Position numbers and translations under genes: made by a program. Under the pieces are notes generated by a model. It saw only the letters and a program-made list of their open reading frames with translations, ran no database searches and was not told the DNA's origin. A stretch of DNA of 64,000 nt from positions 17,808-81,807 of the forward strand of contig JBBDQU010000066.1 of assembly GCA_040905865.1 (NCBI GenBank). The letters run 5' to 3'. Source of the stretch: Alphaproteobacteria bacterium (GTDB lineage Bacteria; Pseudomonadota; Alphaproteobacteria; UBA8366; GCA-2717185). Below are positions 54,275-63,914 of the stretch, piece after piece; position 1 is the stretch's first letter, and each line of letters begins with the position of its first letter.

Positions 54275-55003
54275 CTATCGGCGGGGACGGTACTGCAGTG
54301 TCAGGGTGCCGTTTTCCACCCGGTATCCTGTCAGGCGGTTCAGGAAGGACATGCCCAGCAGCGAATTGTCCAGCGCCGCGCCGTTGACCGCCGCCGAAAC
54401 GTTGCGGATGGCGATGGGGCCGATTTCGATGGCGTCCAGTGTGACGGGGGCCGCCTGTACCGCGCCATTCGCCGTCCGGTATGTCCTCGAGAAATCCAGC
54501 GCGGCCGGGTCGAAACCGATCCGCGCGGCGTCGCGCGGCGACAGCACGACGTCGCTGGCGCCCGTATCCACCAGGAAGCGCACGGGAACGCCATTGACCC
54601 GCCCCTCGACCTGGTAATGCCCGCCCGCGCCGGCGCGGAACAGAATCTCGCCGCTATCGCCCTCGACGCCCAATCCCGGCACCAGTTCGCCCAGGAACCG
54701 GTTCCCCAGCGCGGCGAATTCGAACCGGTTGCTGTAGGCCAGCCCGATGGCGCAGGCCAGGCCGATCCAGATGGCCGCGTGCCGGATCGACCGGCGGGCG
54801 CGGAAACCGTGGTGAAAGACGCCGCCGGAAACAAGGATCAGGATCGCCAGCAGATAAATCAGGTTCATCCAGTCGCGGGAATCGGAAACCGCATAGGGGA
54901 ACCGCCAGACAAGCAAACCGACCAGTGCGATTACGGCAATGAGGATGAACCAGAAAACCCGGGGCCTGCCGCCGCCGGGCCAGGATGTCCGACGATTTAC
55001 CAT
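54275..55003 (-). CDS. TIGR02281-type aspartic protease (clan AA)
   Basis: A 242-residue membrane-anchored protease: three hydrophobic segments near residues 15-34, 46-63 and 75-92, then a retropepsin-like domain with the active site FLVDTGASDVVLSPRDA and the C-terminal LLGMSFLNRL. Only one DTG is present, so it works as a dimer. Such proteins are common in alphaproteobacteria, with the protease facing the periplasm by inference; targets unknown. It is separated from the malic enzyme by repeat C. Confidence 0.88.
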   Translation of the reverse strand: MVNRRTSWPGGGRPRVFWFILIAVIALVGLLVWRFPYAVSDSRDWMNLIYLLAILILVSGGVFHHGFRARRSIRHAAIWIGLACAIGLAYSNRFEFAALGNRFLGELVPGLGVEGDSGEILFRAGAGGHYQVEGRVNGVPVRFLVDTGASDVVLSPRDAARIGFDPAALDFSRTYRTANGAVQAAPVTLDAIEIGPIAIRNVSAAVNGAALDNSLLGMSFLNRLTGYRVENGTLTLQYRPRR

Positions 55004-55193
55004 GCCGTCCTCGTGTTCATCTGGCGGGATTTCTCCGAATTATTGCGTCTTTCCTGCAATATAGGGACGGAGGGGCAAATATTCGCCCTTGAATTCGCGG
55101 TAGCCTGTTCTTCGATACTGCGAGCGAAGTTGACCTTCCTGCCGGAGGAAAGAGTAGAACTTGTCCGGACGCACATATACAGGATGGATATCG

Positions 55194-55733
55194 ATGGAAC
55201 GGATTATTGCTGCACTCGGGTTGCTGTGTCTGGCGACCTTGCCGGCGCTGGCATCTGGCGATGCGGGCAGCCCGTATGCCGGGCAGGACCGGCATGCGAT
55301 AAAGGCGCTGTCCCCTGCTGATATTGCAGACCTGCTGGCCGGACGCGGCTGGGGATTCGCAAAACCCGCGGAACTCAATGGCTATCCGGGTCCCGCGCAT
55401 CTGCTGGAATTCAGGGACCGGTTGGACCTTAGCGACCGGCAGGTCACCGAAATCGAGCGGTTGTTCGAGCAGATGCAGCAGCGCGCCATCGCGCTGGGCG
55501 AGGAATATGTCGCGGCGGAACGGGCGTTGGACATGGCGTTCGGCGGCGGCACGGTTGCGCCCGACACGCTGGCGCCGCTTGTGCAGCGGGCGGCGGAACT
55601 GAAAGGGCGTTTGCGGCTGGTGCACCTGGAAACGCATCTGGCAACGCTTCCTCTGCTGACACAGCACCAGATCGTCACCTACCGGCGACTGCGCGGCTAC
55701 GACACGCCGATGTTCGGGCATCGTCGGCATTAA
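55194..55733 (+). CDS. Secreted Spy/CpxP-like protein
   Basis: A 179-residue protein with a signal peptide (MERIIAALGLLCLATLPALASG) and a long helical mature region rich in E, R, Q and A. The segment LDLSDRQVTEIERLFEQMQQRAIALGEEYVAAERAL and a later LPLLTQHQIVTYRRLRGYD recall the LTxxQ-type helices of Spy/CpxP periplasmic chaperones or of metal-resistance proteins. I call it Spy-like with moderate certainty. ATG 55194 starts the signal peptide; a frame at 55161 adds eleven residues. Confidence 0.72.
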   Translation: MERIIAALGLLCLATLPALASGDAGSPYAGQDRHAIKALSPADIADLLAGRGWGFAKPAELNGYPGPAHLLEFRDRLDLSDRQVTEIERLFEQMQQRAIALGEEYVAAERALDMAFGGGTVAPDTLAPLVQRAAELKGRLRLVHLETHLATLPLLTQHQIVTYRRLRGYDTPMFGHRRH

Positions 55734-55802
55734 GCCGGTTGCCTTATTGACTGCCATTCGGGAACGCACCACATTCGCCGGATTGGTCGTCCGTGTCTGG
55801 CC

Positions 55803-57722
55803 ATGTCGCATTTCAGGTTGGATTCCAGCGCAATGAAGGCAGAGCATCAACCGCGGTCGCCGGCCCGGTTCGGTACCGTCTTGGGAGTCGGCCCGGGGGG
55901 CGTTCCGGTCTATTCGTCCGATTACGCCACCGCCGACCGGAAGGAACTGCCGAACCGGCAAGCCTACCGGCATTATGTCGATGGCGTCTTCATGGGCCAC
56001 AAATGGCAATGCGTGGAACTGGCCCGGCGCTGGATGTTCCTGAACAAGGGCTACATCTTCGACGACATCGCGATGGCCTATGATATTTTCCAACTGCGGC
56101 ATGTCCGGGTGGTGAAGGACGGGACCTTGCTGCCGCTGCATTCCTTCCGCAACGGATCGAAACGGCATCCGGAACCGGGGGCGCTGCTTGTCTGGAACGA
56201 GGGCGGCACCTTCGATGTCACCGGACATGTGGCCGTGGTGACGGAGGTATTTGCGGAACGCATCCGGTTCATCGAACAGAATGTCGACCATGCGGTCTGG
56301 CCCGAAGGTCAGTATTTTTCGCGCGAGTTGCACACACAGATCGCCGACGATGGCGGCTACTGGATCGCCTGTTCCTATCACGATACGGAAATCCTCGGCT
56401 GGGTGATCCAGACGGACGACGACAGCCATTCGGAACGGATCGCCGACGTCGACCCCCGGGTATTCAACCTGCAATCCAGGGAAGTGGCGCATAACGGACA
56501 GGCCGGGGATACCTGGCTGAACGTCGCCAATCCCGAAGAGGCCGCTTATGTGGCGATGATGGGGGGCTGCAGGCTTTCCGGCAACGACGCCGATGCATAC
56601 CGGTATTTCCGCATTTCCGAATCGGCGCTGAAGGAGATCAAGCGGGCGACGAACGAACTGCATAACATGTTCATGCACGCGACTAACCATGTGCTGCAGG
56701 ACGACGCGCTGCTGCGCAAATTCAATCTGCCCGAGGAACTGTGGCCGCGGATCCACGAGTCCTGGGACAATCGCCGCAACCAGATGATCACCGGCCGGAT
56801 GGATTTTTCCGTTTCCGAACGGGGCGTGAAACTTTACGAATACAACGCCGATTCCGCGTCGTGCCATCTGGAGTGCGGCAAGATCCAGAGCATGTGGGCC
56901 GATCATTTCGGCTGCGATGACGGCGATTGCCCCGGCGACGCCCTGTTCGACGACATGGTTTCCGCCTGGAAGAAAAGCGGCGTGAACGATGTGCTGCACA
57001 TCATGCAGGACAGCGATCCGGAGGAAAGCTATCACGCGCAATATATGAAATCCGCGGTGGAGAAAGCGGGCATCCCCTGCAAGATCATCACCGGACTCAC
57101 CGGTCTTGGCTGGGACGACAGGGGATGGGTGGTCGACGCCGATGGCGTGCGCATCAAATGGGTCTGGAAGACCTGGGCCTGGGAAACGGCGCTGGACGAA
57201 CTGCGCGCGGAAATCGCCGATGACAATGAGAAGGGGCGATTGACACGGGCGGAACGGATGGCCGTGCCGCCGCGTCTGGTCGATGTGCTGCTGCGCCGCG
57301 AAGTCATGGTGTTCGAGCCGCTCTGGACCCTGATCCCCAGCAACAAGGCGGTCCTGCCGATCCTGTGGTCGATGTACCCGAACAACCGCTACCTGCTGAA
57401 TTCGCAATATGAACTGACGGCGGATCTCATCGCCGGCGGCTATGTCCAGAAGCCGATTGTCGGCCGTTGCGGGCACAATATCGCGATTTTCGACCGCAAC
57501 AATGATCTGGTCACCGAAACGGCGGGCGGGTTCGATAATCGCGACCAGATATACCAGGCGTTCTTCCCGCTGCCGAAGATCGATGGCCGCAACGTCCAGG
57601 TCGGCACATTCTCCGTGGCCGGGACCTATGCCGGCGCGTCGGTGCGGGTCGATCCGTCGCCGATCATCACCACCGACAGCGATATCCTGGCGCTGCGCGT
57701 CGTCAAGGACCGGGACCTTTAG
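55803..57722 (+). CDS. gsp: Bifunctional glutathionylspermidine synthetase/amidase
   Basis: The 639 residues have an N-terminal CHAP amidase domain with Cys70 (GHKWQCVELARRW) and His142 (TGHVAVVTEV). Their spacing is identical to Cys59 and His131 of E. coli GspSA. The C-terminal part is an ATP-grasp ligase (FSVSERGVKLYEYNADSASC, KTWAWETALDELR, NKAVLPILWSMYPNNRYLLN). The enzyme joins and splits glutathione and spermidine, a thiol store. E. coli Gsp has 619 residues. The MltR-like gene begins within 60 bases. Confidence 0.93.
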   Translation: MSHFRLDSSAMKAEHQPRSPARFGTVLGVGPGGVPVYSSDYATADRKELPNRQAYRHYVDGVFMGHKWQCVELARRWMFLNKGYIFDDIAMAYDIFQLRHVRVVKDGTLLPLHSFRNGSKRHPEPGALLVWNEGGTFDVTGHVAVVTEVFAERIRFIEQNVDHAVWPEGQYFSRELHTQIADDGGYWIACSYHDTEILGWVIQTDDDSHSERIADVDPRVFNLQSREVAHNGQAGDTWLNVANPEEAAYVAMMGGCRLSGNDADAYRYFRISESALKEIKRATNELHNMFMHATNHVLQDDALLRKFNLPEELWPRIHESWDNRRNQMITGRMDFSVSERGVKLYEYNADSASCHLECGKIQSMWADHFGCDDGDCPGDALFDDMVSAWKKSGVNDVLHIMQDSDPEESYHAQYMKSAVEKAGIPCKIITGLTGLGWDDRGWVVDADGVRIKWVWKTWAWETALDELRAEIADDNEKGRLTRAERMAVPPRLVDVLLRREVMVFEPLWTLIPSNKAVLPILWSMYPNNRYLLNSQYELTADLIAGGYVQKPIVGRCGHNIAIFDRNNDLVTETAGGFDNRDQIYQAFFPLPKIDGRNVQVGTFSVAGTYAGASVRVDPSPIITTDSDILALRVVKDRDL

Positions 57723-57778
57723 CATTGTGGGAGGGGGGCTGCGCGGCGCACGGCGAATCCGATATACCGGATGCGGCG

Positions 57779-58285
57779 ATGCGTCTGAAACGGACCCGCG
57801 TGATGCCGATGAAGGAAGAAGCAGACCTGCCGATTGCGGACGAATTGCGGCGGCAGTCCGACCGGGGGGCCGCGATACTGGCGCTGGCCTATCTGGAAAA
57901 CCGGCTGGACCTCGCGCTCGCCGCGCATTTCGTGACCGACGCGCATACGAAGGACAGTTTCCGCAAGGTCTTCAAGCATACCGGTCCCGCCGGCGCCTTC
58001 GGCATCAAGGCGGAAATCGCCTTTTTGCTGGGCCTGTGCGACCACGCAATGAAGGAGGATCTGGTCGCGCTCTCCGATATCCGCAACGATTTCGCCCATA
58101 TCGCCCGGGCGCTGGATTTCGGATCGGCCGAAATACGTGAAAAATGCGCCGGATTGCTGACGCCGCCAATGGAGCGGGGCCAACCTGACGGTCGCGCCGC
58201 CCGCCGCCGCTTCATGGCCGTTGTCGCCCTCGCGGCGGCGCTGTTCGATATTCCGGACCAAGGTGGACGCCGTGACGCTTCTTAA
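57779..58285 (+). CDS. MltR-like protein
   Basis: A cytoplasmic helical protein of about 168 residues. AILALAYLENRLDLALAAHF near the start and KTGPAG-like and ALSDIRNDFAHIAR near residue 100-110 match my memory of the MltR family (PF05068), first known as mannitol operon repressor but found in other settings with unknown role. The start is uncertain: ATG 57779, 57803 or a TTG at 57725 directly after gsp are all possible. It is co-directional with gsp and probably co-transcribed. Confidence 0.7.
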   Translation: MRLKRTRVMPMKEEADLPIADELRRQSDRGAAILALAYLENRLDLALAAHFVTDAHTKDSFRKVFKHTGPAGAFGIKAEIAFLLGLCDHAMKEDLVALSDIRNDFAHIARALDFGSAEIREKCAGLLTPPMERGQPDGRAARRRFMAVVALAAALFDIPDQGGRRDAS

Positions 58286-58380
58286 TACTCGCTGATTTTC
58301 AGCCGAACAAATACATCGGCTGTCGTGGCGGGGCCGTTACGACACTGAAACCGCGCCGGATCATATGCGGTACAAACGGT

Positions 58381-58408
58381 CTTGCGAGCCGGAAAATCGA
58401 CCCCATAT
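58381..58408 (+). promoter_or_regulatory. Sigma-32 (RpoH) heat-shock promoter for clpB
   Basis: CTTGCG (58381-58386) and CCCCATAT (58401-58408), 14 bases apart, match the RpoH consensus CTTGAA-N13-17-CCCCATNT except for the last two bases of the -35 box. The start codon of clpB lies about 95 bases downstream. Confidence 0.75.
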
Positions 58409-58503
58409 GATCTGCGACAGGGTGCCTCAAAGAGGGTCCTGTCATCATAGTGTCCTTACACCGCCTGCCTCGACGAGGGGGCAAACTAGGGGATTGCCAT
58501 ATC

Positions 58504-61101
58504 ATGAATCTTGAAAAATATACCGAACGCGCGCGCGGCTTCATCCAGTCGGCGCAGACGCTTGCCTTGCGCAGCAACCACCAGCAGTTGACGCCGCTGC
58601 ATGTCCTCAAGGTGCTGCTGGACGACAAGGAAGGTCTCGCGGCCAACCTGATCGCCGCCGCGGGCGGTGATTCACGCGACGCGCTGGCCAATGTCGAAAT
58701 CGGACTGGGCAAGATATCCAAAGTCGAAGGCAGCGGCGCCGGTCAGGTGTATCTCGCCCCCGAAACGGCCCGCCTGTTCGATCAGGCGGAGCAGGTGGCG
58801 GAAAAAGCCGGCGACAGTTTCGTTACCGCCGAACGGCTGCTGCTCGCCCTGGCGCTGGCGCAGGGAACCGATGCCGCGAAGGCGCTCGCCGATGCCGGCG
58901 TGACCCCGCAGGCGCTGAACAAGGCGATCGAGGAAATCCGGCAGGGCCGCAAGGCGGATTCCGCCACGGCCGAAGACAGCTATGACGCATTGAAGAAATA
59001 CGCCCAGGACCTGACCGCCGCGGCGCGCGACGGCAAGCTCGACCCGGTCATCGGCCGTGATGAGGAAATCCGCCGCACGATCCAGGTGCTGTCGCGCCGG
59101 ACCAAAAACAATCCGGTGCTGATCGGTGAGCCGGGCGTCGGCAAGACGGCCATCATCGAGGGGCTGGCGCAGCGCATCGTCAATGGCGACGTGCCGGAAA
59201 GCCTGAAGAACAAGCGGCTGATGGCGCTCGACTTGGGCGCCCTGATCGCCGGGGCGAAATTCCGCGGGGAGTTCGAGGAACGGCTCAAGGCGGTGCTGCA
59301 GGAAGTGACCGCCGCCGCGGGTGAGGTGCTGCTGTTCATCGACGAACTGCATACGCTGGTCGGCGCGGGCGCGGCGGAAGGCTCGATGGATGCCTCCAAC
59401 ATGTTGAAGCCGGCGCTGGCGCGCGGAGAACTGCATGCGGTCGGCGCGACGACCCTGAACGAATATCGCAAGCATATCGAAAAGGATGCGGCGCTGGCGC
59501 GGCGCTTCCAGCCGGTCTTTGTCGACGAGCCGACGGTCGAGGACACGATCTCGATCCTGCGCGGGTTGAAGGAAAAATACGAACTGCATCACGGCGTGCG
59601 GATCACCGATTCCGCCATCGTCTCGGCGGCGACGCTGTCGAACCGCTATATCACGGACCGGTTCCTGCCGGACAAGGCGATTGACCTTGTCGACGAGGCG
59701 GCGAGCCGGTTGCGCATGGAAGTCGATTCCAAACCGGAAGCGATCGACGAACTCGACCGCCGCATCATCCAGCTCAAGATCGAGCGCGAGGCGCTGAGGA
59801 AGGAAACCGACAAGGCGTCCCGGGATCGGCTGACCACGCTGGAAAAGGACCTGGCCGAGCTCGAGGGGCGAAGCGCCGAGCTGACGGCGGCCTGGCAGGC
59901 GGAAAAGGACCGGCTGCAGGGTTCGCAGGACATCAAGGAGCAGCTCGATCAGGCGCGTAGCGAACTGGATCGTGTCCGCCGCCAGGGCGATCTGGCCCGG
60001 GCGGGTGAACTGTCCTATGGCATCATTCCTGACCTCGAGAAGAAACTGGCGCAAGCCGACGAATCCGCTGAACACCGGATTCTGAACGAGGAAGTTACCG
60101 CGCAGGACATCGCGGGCGTCGTGTCGCGCTGGACCGGCGTGCCGGTCGACAAGATGCTCGAAGGCGAACGCGAGAAGCTGATGGCGATGGAAGAATCCCT
60201 CGGCAGGAGGGTGATCGGGCAGGACGAAGCGATTGTCAGCATCGCCCATGCGGTGCGTCGCGCCCGCGCCGGGCTGCAGGACCCGAACCGGCCGATTGGC
60301 TCGTTCCTGTTCCTGGGACCGACCGGGGTCGGCAAAACGGAACTGACCCGCGCACTGGCGGAATTCCTGTTCGACGACGACCAGGCAATGTGCCGGATCG
60401 ACATGTCGGAATACATGGAGAAGCACGCCGTCTCCCGGCTGATCGGGGCGCCTCCCGGTTATGTCGGCTATGACGAAGGCGGCGCGCTTACCGAGGCGGT
60501 CCGGCGCCGGCCTTACCAGATCATCCTGTTCGACGAGGTCGAAAAGGCCCATCCCGACGTCTTCAACGTGCTGCTGCAGGTGCTCGATGACGGGCGGCTG
60601 ACCGACGGGCAGGGGCGGACGGTGGATTTCACCAATGTGGTGATCGTGCTGACCTCCAACCTCGGCGGGGACATTCTGGCGGCCCAGCCCGAAGGCGAGG
60701 ATTCCAGCGCCGTGCGCGGGCAGGTGATGGAAATCGTCCGGGCTGCCTTCCGTCCGGAATTCCTGAACCGGCTGGACGAAATCCTGCTGTTCCACCGTTT
60801 GAGTCGGGCCAACATGACCAAGATCGTCGATATCCAGCTGGGGCGGCTGCAGAAACTGCTGGACGACCGCAAGATCACACTGGAGCTCGACGCCGCCGCC
60901 AAGGAGTGGCTGGGCGATGCCGGCTACGATCCGGTCTATGGCGCCCGGCCGTTGAAGCGGGCGATCCAGCGGTCGTTGCAGAACCCGATCGCCAGCCTGA
61001 TCCTTGAGGGGCGTGTCGCTGATGGCGAAACGATCCGGGTCACCGCCGGCGAAGGAGGGCTGGTCATCAACGGGGAGCAGGTAGCGGCGGAAGCCGCCTG
61101 A
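58504..61101 (+). CDS. clpB: ATP-dependent disaggregase ClpB
   Basis: ClpB pulls proteins out of aggregates together with DnaK. The 865 residues show the N-domain, a first AAA+ module ([31 protein letters not shown]), the coiled-coil middle domain near 400-530, and a second module ([32 protein letters not shown]). ATG 58504 begins [13 protein letters not shown] as in other ClpBs; the upstream ATG is spurious. A sigma-32 promoter candidate precedes it and a strong terminator follows. Confidence 0.97.
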   Translation: MNLEKYTERARGFIQSAQTLALRSNHQQLTPLHVLKVLLDDKEGLAANLIAAAGGDSRDALANVEIGLGKISKVEGSGAGQVYLAPETARLFDQAEQVAEKAGDSFVTAERLLLALALAQGTDAAKALADAGVTPQALNKAIEEIRQGRKADSATAEDSYDALKKYAQDLTAAARDGKLDPVIGRDEEIRRTIQVLSRRTKNNPVLIGEPGVGKTAIIEGLAQRIVNGDVPESLKNKRLMALDLGALIAGAKFRGEFEERLKAVLQEVTAAAGEVLLFIDELHTLVGAGAAEGSMDASNMLKPALARGELHAVGATTLNEYRKHIEKDAALARRFQPVFVDEPTVEDTISILRGLKEKYELHHGVRITDSAIVSAATLSNRYITDRFLPDKAIDLVDEAASRLRMEVDSKPEAIDELDRRIIQLKIEREALRKETDKASRDRLTTLEKDLAELEGRSAELTAAWQAEKDRLQGSQDIKEQLDQARSELDRVRRQGDLARAGELSYGIIPDLEKKLAQADESAEHRILNEEVTAQDIAGVVSRWTGVPVDKMLEGEREKLMAMEESLGRRVIGQDEAIVSIAHAVRRARAGLQDPNRPIGSFLFLGPTGVGKTELTRALAEFLFDDDQAMCRIDMSEYMEKHAVSRLIGAPPGYVGYDEGGALTEAVRRRPYQIILFDEVEKAHPDVFNVLLQVLDDGRLTDGQGRTVDFTNVVIVLTSNLGGDILAAQPEGEDSSAVRGQVMEIVRAAFRPEFLNRLDEILLFHRLSRANMTKIVDIQLGRLQKLLDDRKITLELDAAAKEWLGDAGYDPVYGARPLKRAIQRSLQNPIASLILEGRVADGETIRVTAGEGGLVINGEQVAAEAA

Positions 61102-61127
61102 CCGGGGAATAACATTCATGGTGCCGG

Positions 61128-61167
61128 AAGCCGGCGGGTTGTAAAAAAGCCCGCCGGCTTTACTTTT
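61128..61167 (+). terminator. Intrinsic terminator after clpB
   Basis: AAGCCGGCGGG pairs perfectly with CCCGCCGGCTT across an 11-base loop containing A6, followed by TACTTTTAT. It lies 27 bases after the clpB stop. Confidence 0.85.
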
Positions 61168-61208
61168 ATCGCCATCAATCAATGACAAGACAGGGCAGGG
61201 GGACAGGG

Positions 61209-62336
61209 ATGCATATCACCGCGAATTTTGATTCCGGCAACATCGAGGTCATCGACGCGTCGGACGCGGCCAATGTGCGGCTGAACATACGCAAGGATAC
61301 GGAATCGGATTTCTTCCAGTGGTTTCATTTCCGCGCCGTCGGCGTGCGCGACGCCGATTGCGCCTTCCGCATCGAGAATGCGGGGCAGGCCAGTTACGCC
61401 AGGGGCTGGGAAGGCTATCAGGCCGTTGCCTCCTATGACCGGGCGGCGTGGTTCCGCGTGCCGACCGAATATGACGGCGCGGTCCTGACGATTCGCCATA
61501 CGCCGGATCGGGACGCGGTGCATTATGCGTATTTCGCGCCCTATTCGACCGAACGCTGCCGGGATTTCATCGCGCAGTGCCAGACATCGCCGCGCGTGGC
61601 GCTGGACGTGCTGGGGCAGACGCTGGACGGCGCCGACATGGACCTGGTGACCGTCGGCCAGTCGGGTGCGGGCAAGCATGTGTGCTGGGTTGTCGGCCGC
61701 CAGCATCCGGGCGAGACCCAGGCCTCCTGGTGGATGGAAGGGTTCCTCAACCGCCTGACGGACGAGGCCGATCCGGTGGCGCGCGCGGTGCTGCAGAAGG
61801 CCGTATTGCATGTCGTTCCCAACATGAACCCCGATGGCAGCCGCCGTGGCAATCTGCGGGTCAACGCTTCGGGTGCGAACCTGAACCGCGAGTGGGCCGA
61901 GCCCAGCATGGAGAAAAGCCCCGAAGTCTTCATGACGCGGGAGCGGATGCGCCAGACCGGCGTCGATTTCTGTCTCGACGTGCATGGCGACGAAGCGCTG
62001 CCTTATGTCTTCATTGCCGGGGCCGACGGCATTCCCTCGCTGACCGACCGGCAGAAGACCGCGAAGGACATTTTCGATGCGGCGCTGGTGCGCGCCAATC
62101 CGGATTACCAGACCGAGAAGGGCTATCCCAAGGCATCGCCGGGCAAGGGCAACCTGACCCTGTGTTCATCGCATGTGGCGGAATATTTCGGTGCGCTGGG
62201 CATGACCCTGGAAATGCCGTTCAAGGATAACGCCAACGCGCCCGACGACCGGGTCGGCTGGTCGCCGGAACGCTGCCAGCGCCTGGGCGCCGGATGCCTT
62301 GATGCGATCTACGCCGTATTGGACGATTTGCGATAG
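61209..62336 (+). CDS. M14-family zinc carboxypeptidase (cytosolic carboxypeptidase-like)
   Basis: The 375 residues have an N-terminal beta domain (FFQWFHFRAVGVRDADCAF) as in cytosolic carboxypeptidases, then the zinc site VVGRQHPGETQASWW (HxxE), VPNMNPDGSRRGNLRVN, the third ligand LDVHGDEALPYVF, and the catalytic Glu in MTLEMPFKD. There is no signal peptide, so it is intracellular. Eukaryotic relatives trim polyglutamate tails; bacterial members are poorly studied. ATG 61209 is preceded by GGGACAGGG. It follows the clpB terminator and converges on the M23 gene. Confidence 0.87.
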   Translation: MHITANFDSGNIEVIDASDAANVRLNIRKDTESDFFQWFHFRAVGVRDADCAFRIENAGQASYARGWEGYQAVASYDRAAWFRVPTEYDGAVLTIRHTPDRDAVHYAYFAPYSTERCRDFIAQCQTSPRVALDVLGQTLDGADMDLVTVGQSGAGKHVCWVVGRQHPGETQASWWMEGFLNRLTDEADPVARAVLQKAVLHVVPNMNPDGSRRGNLRVNASGANLNREWAEPSMEKSPEVFMTRERMRQTGVDFCLDVHGDEALPYVFIAGADGIPSLTDRQKTAKDIFDAALVRANPDYQTEKGYPKASPGKGNLTLCSSHVAEYFGALGMTLEMPFKDNANAPDDRVGWSPERCQRLGAGCLDAIYAVLDDLR

Positions 62337-62361
62337 GTGGGCCTGCCCGGCGCGATCTGAG

Positions 62362-63669
62362 CTAATCACCGGTCGCGAGCTGTGTATCCGCGGGCGGCAG
62401 GGCGGCGTAGCGATCCTCCAGCGCATCGCGCATGGTGTTGAAGCGCGCCAGCTCCTTGCCCGTCAGCGTCCGGCCGCTGGGCAGGTTCAATGTCTTGGGA
62501 TTGACCTGTTTGTTGTCGATCAGGATTTCGTAATGCAGGTGCGGGCCGGTGGAGCGTCCGCTGGTGCCCACATAGCCGATGACCTCGCCCTGCTTGACCC
62601 GCTTGCCGGCGGCGATACCCTTGGCGTAGTTGCGCAGATGGGCGTAGGCGGTCTTGTAGGTGCCATTGTGGCGTATCCGGATGTAGTGGCCATAACCGCC
62701 ATTGCGTCCGGCCAGTTCGACCACCCCGTTGCCCGCCGCATAGATCGGCGTGCCGCTGGGGGCGGCGAAATCGGTGCCGCGATGCATCTTGGTATAGCCC
62801 AGGATCGGATGCTTCCGGCGGCCGTAGCCGGAGGAGATCCTTGCGCCGTCGATCGGGGTCATGATCAGCGCCTTTCGGCTGCTGCGGCCCCTGGCGTCGA
62901 AATAGTCGATTTCGCCATCGGCGGTCTCATGGCGGTAGAGACGGATTTTCTTGCCGCTCAGCACCATTTCCGCAATCAGGATTTCGCCTTCCGCCAGCGC
63001 GTTGCCGGCATCGTCCACCATGCGTTCATACATCATGTCGAAGGAATCGCCTGGTTGGACATCGCGCTGGAAATCGACGTCATAGCTGAATATCTTGATC
63101 ATGCTGGCCAGCGTATTGGCCGGCAGGCTGGCTCGGGTGCCCGCGACATAGAGGCTGGAATGGATGGTGCCCGATGCTTTGGTCGCCGTGGCGGTAAGCG
63201 GCGTATCGATTGCCGCGGCCTCGAAACCGCCCGTCTCGCCGCGCGTTACGGCGACCCGACGGGTCGAGGCGACCTCCAGGTCAAGCTCCTGCAGCATCGG
63301 GTCCTGGCCGGGTTCCGGTGCGTGGCGGGTCACGGTGACCTGCACGCCGGGCCGGATATCGCGGGGATTGTAAACCTTTTTCAGCGCCGCGACGGCTTCA
63401 TGCGCCTCACTGCGATCGACGCCGCCCCTGACCAGCAGCGCCATCAGCGTGTCGCCGCGGGCAACGGTCAGGTTATCGACAACAGAGGGGTCGGGCAGGT
63501 TGTCGAATGCGTCCCCGTCTTCCAGCAACGCCATGTCGTCTGTCTGCGTATCGGGTGTCGTCAGTTCCCCTGTCTCCGGTTGCAGCGTCCCGTGTCCGGA
63601 GGGACTACCGAGCCATAAGACGGTTGCGAGAGTTGTCGTGACGACGGCTGTCAACATACCAATACGCAT
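62362..63669 (-). CDS. M23-family peptidoglycan endopeptidase
   Basis: A 435-residue secreted or membrane-anchored protein with a hydrophobic start (MRIGMLTAVVTTTLATVLWLG). A middle LysM/OapA-like part (TVARGDTLMALLVRGG) probably binds cell wall. The C-terminal M23 domain has MHRGTDFAAPSGTPIYAAGNG, the HxxxD zinc site, and TGPHLHYEILID, the HxH site. Such enzymes cut peptidoglycan cross-links for growth or division. Length and layout fit alphaproteobacterial DipM/MepM-like proteins. Confidence 0.9.
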   Translation of the reverse strand: MRIGMLTAVVTTTLATVLWLGSPSGHGTLQPETGELTTPDTQTDDMALLEDGDAFDNLPDPSVVDNLTVARGDTLMALLVRGGVDRSEAHEAVAALKKVYNPRDIRPGVQVTVTRHAPEPGQDPMLQELDLEVASTRRVAVTRGETGGFEAAAIDTPLTATATKASGTIHSSLYVAGTRASLPANTLASMIKIFSYDVDFQRDVQPGDSFDMMYERMVDDAGNALAEGEILIAEMVLSGKKIRLYRHETADGEIDYFDARGRSSRKALIMTPIDGARISSGYGRRKHPILGYTKMHRGTDFAAPSGTPIYAAGNGVVELAGRNGGYGHYIRIRHNGTYKTAYAHLRNYAKGIAAGKRVKQGEVIGYVGTSGRSTGPHLHYEILIDNKQVNPKTLNLPSGRTLTGKELARFNTMRDALEDRYAALPPADTQLATGD

Positions 63670-63884
63670 AAGGTCCTAATCCTGTCGCCGTTATTGTCCC
63701 TGTAATACCTGGCATTAACCAAGATAACAGCATGCCATGCCATTAATTATCGCGTTAACCGTAACTTGTGAACCTTAATTTCAGGTAAACCGCCACTTAA
63801 ACCTTTATTTTTCTTTATGATGGGCGGTTTTCCGCAAGTTATCGCTTGATGTCGAAATTATTTCATTTTGTGGGGACAAAGCGT
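63670..63884. other. Intergenic region upstream of the M23 gene
   Basis: No gene is seen. It is AT-rich (63720-63850) with many TTAA steps and would hold the promoter of the minus-strand M23 gene. It leads into the rRNA-like promoter at the right edge. Confidence 0.45.
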
Positions 63885-63914
63885 TTGACATGTTTGTGGG
63901 GGCGGTCGTATAAG
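63885..63914 (+). promoter_or_regulatory. Strong sigma-70 promoter, probably of an rRNA operon
   Basis: TTGACA (63885-63890) and TATAAG (63909-63914) are 18 bases apart, a near-consensus pair. The following GCCCCCTCCACGGCGCGG and, close to the end, GTTCTAGTTTATTGTGAATCGG resemble the leader of alphaproteobacterial rrn operons (compare GTTCTTTGACATTGTGAAT). No gene can be seen before the window ends 86 bases later. Confidence 0.6.
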
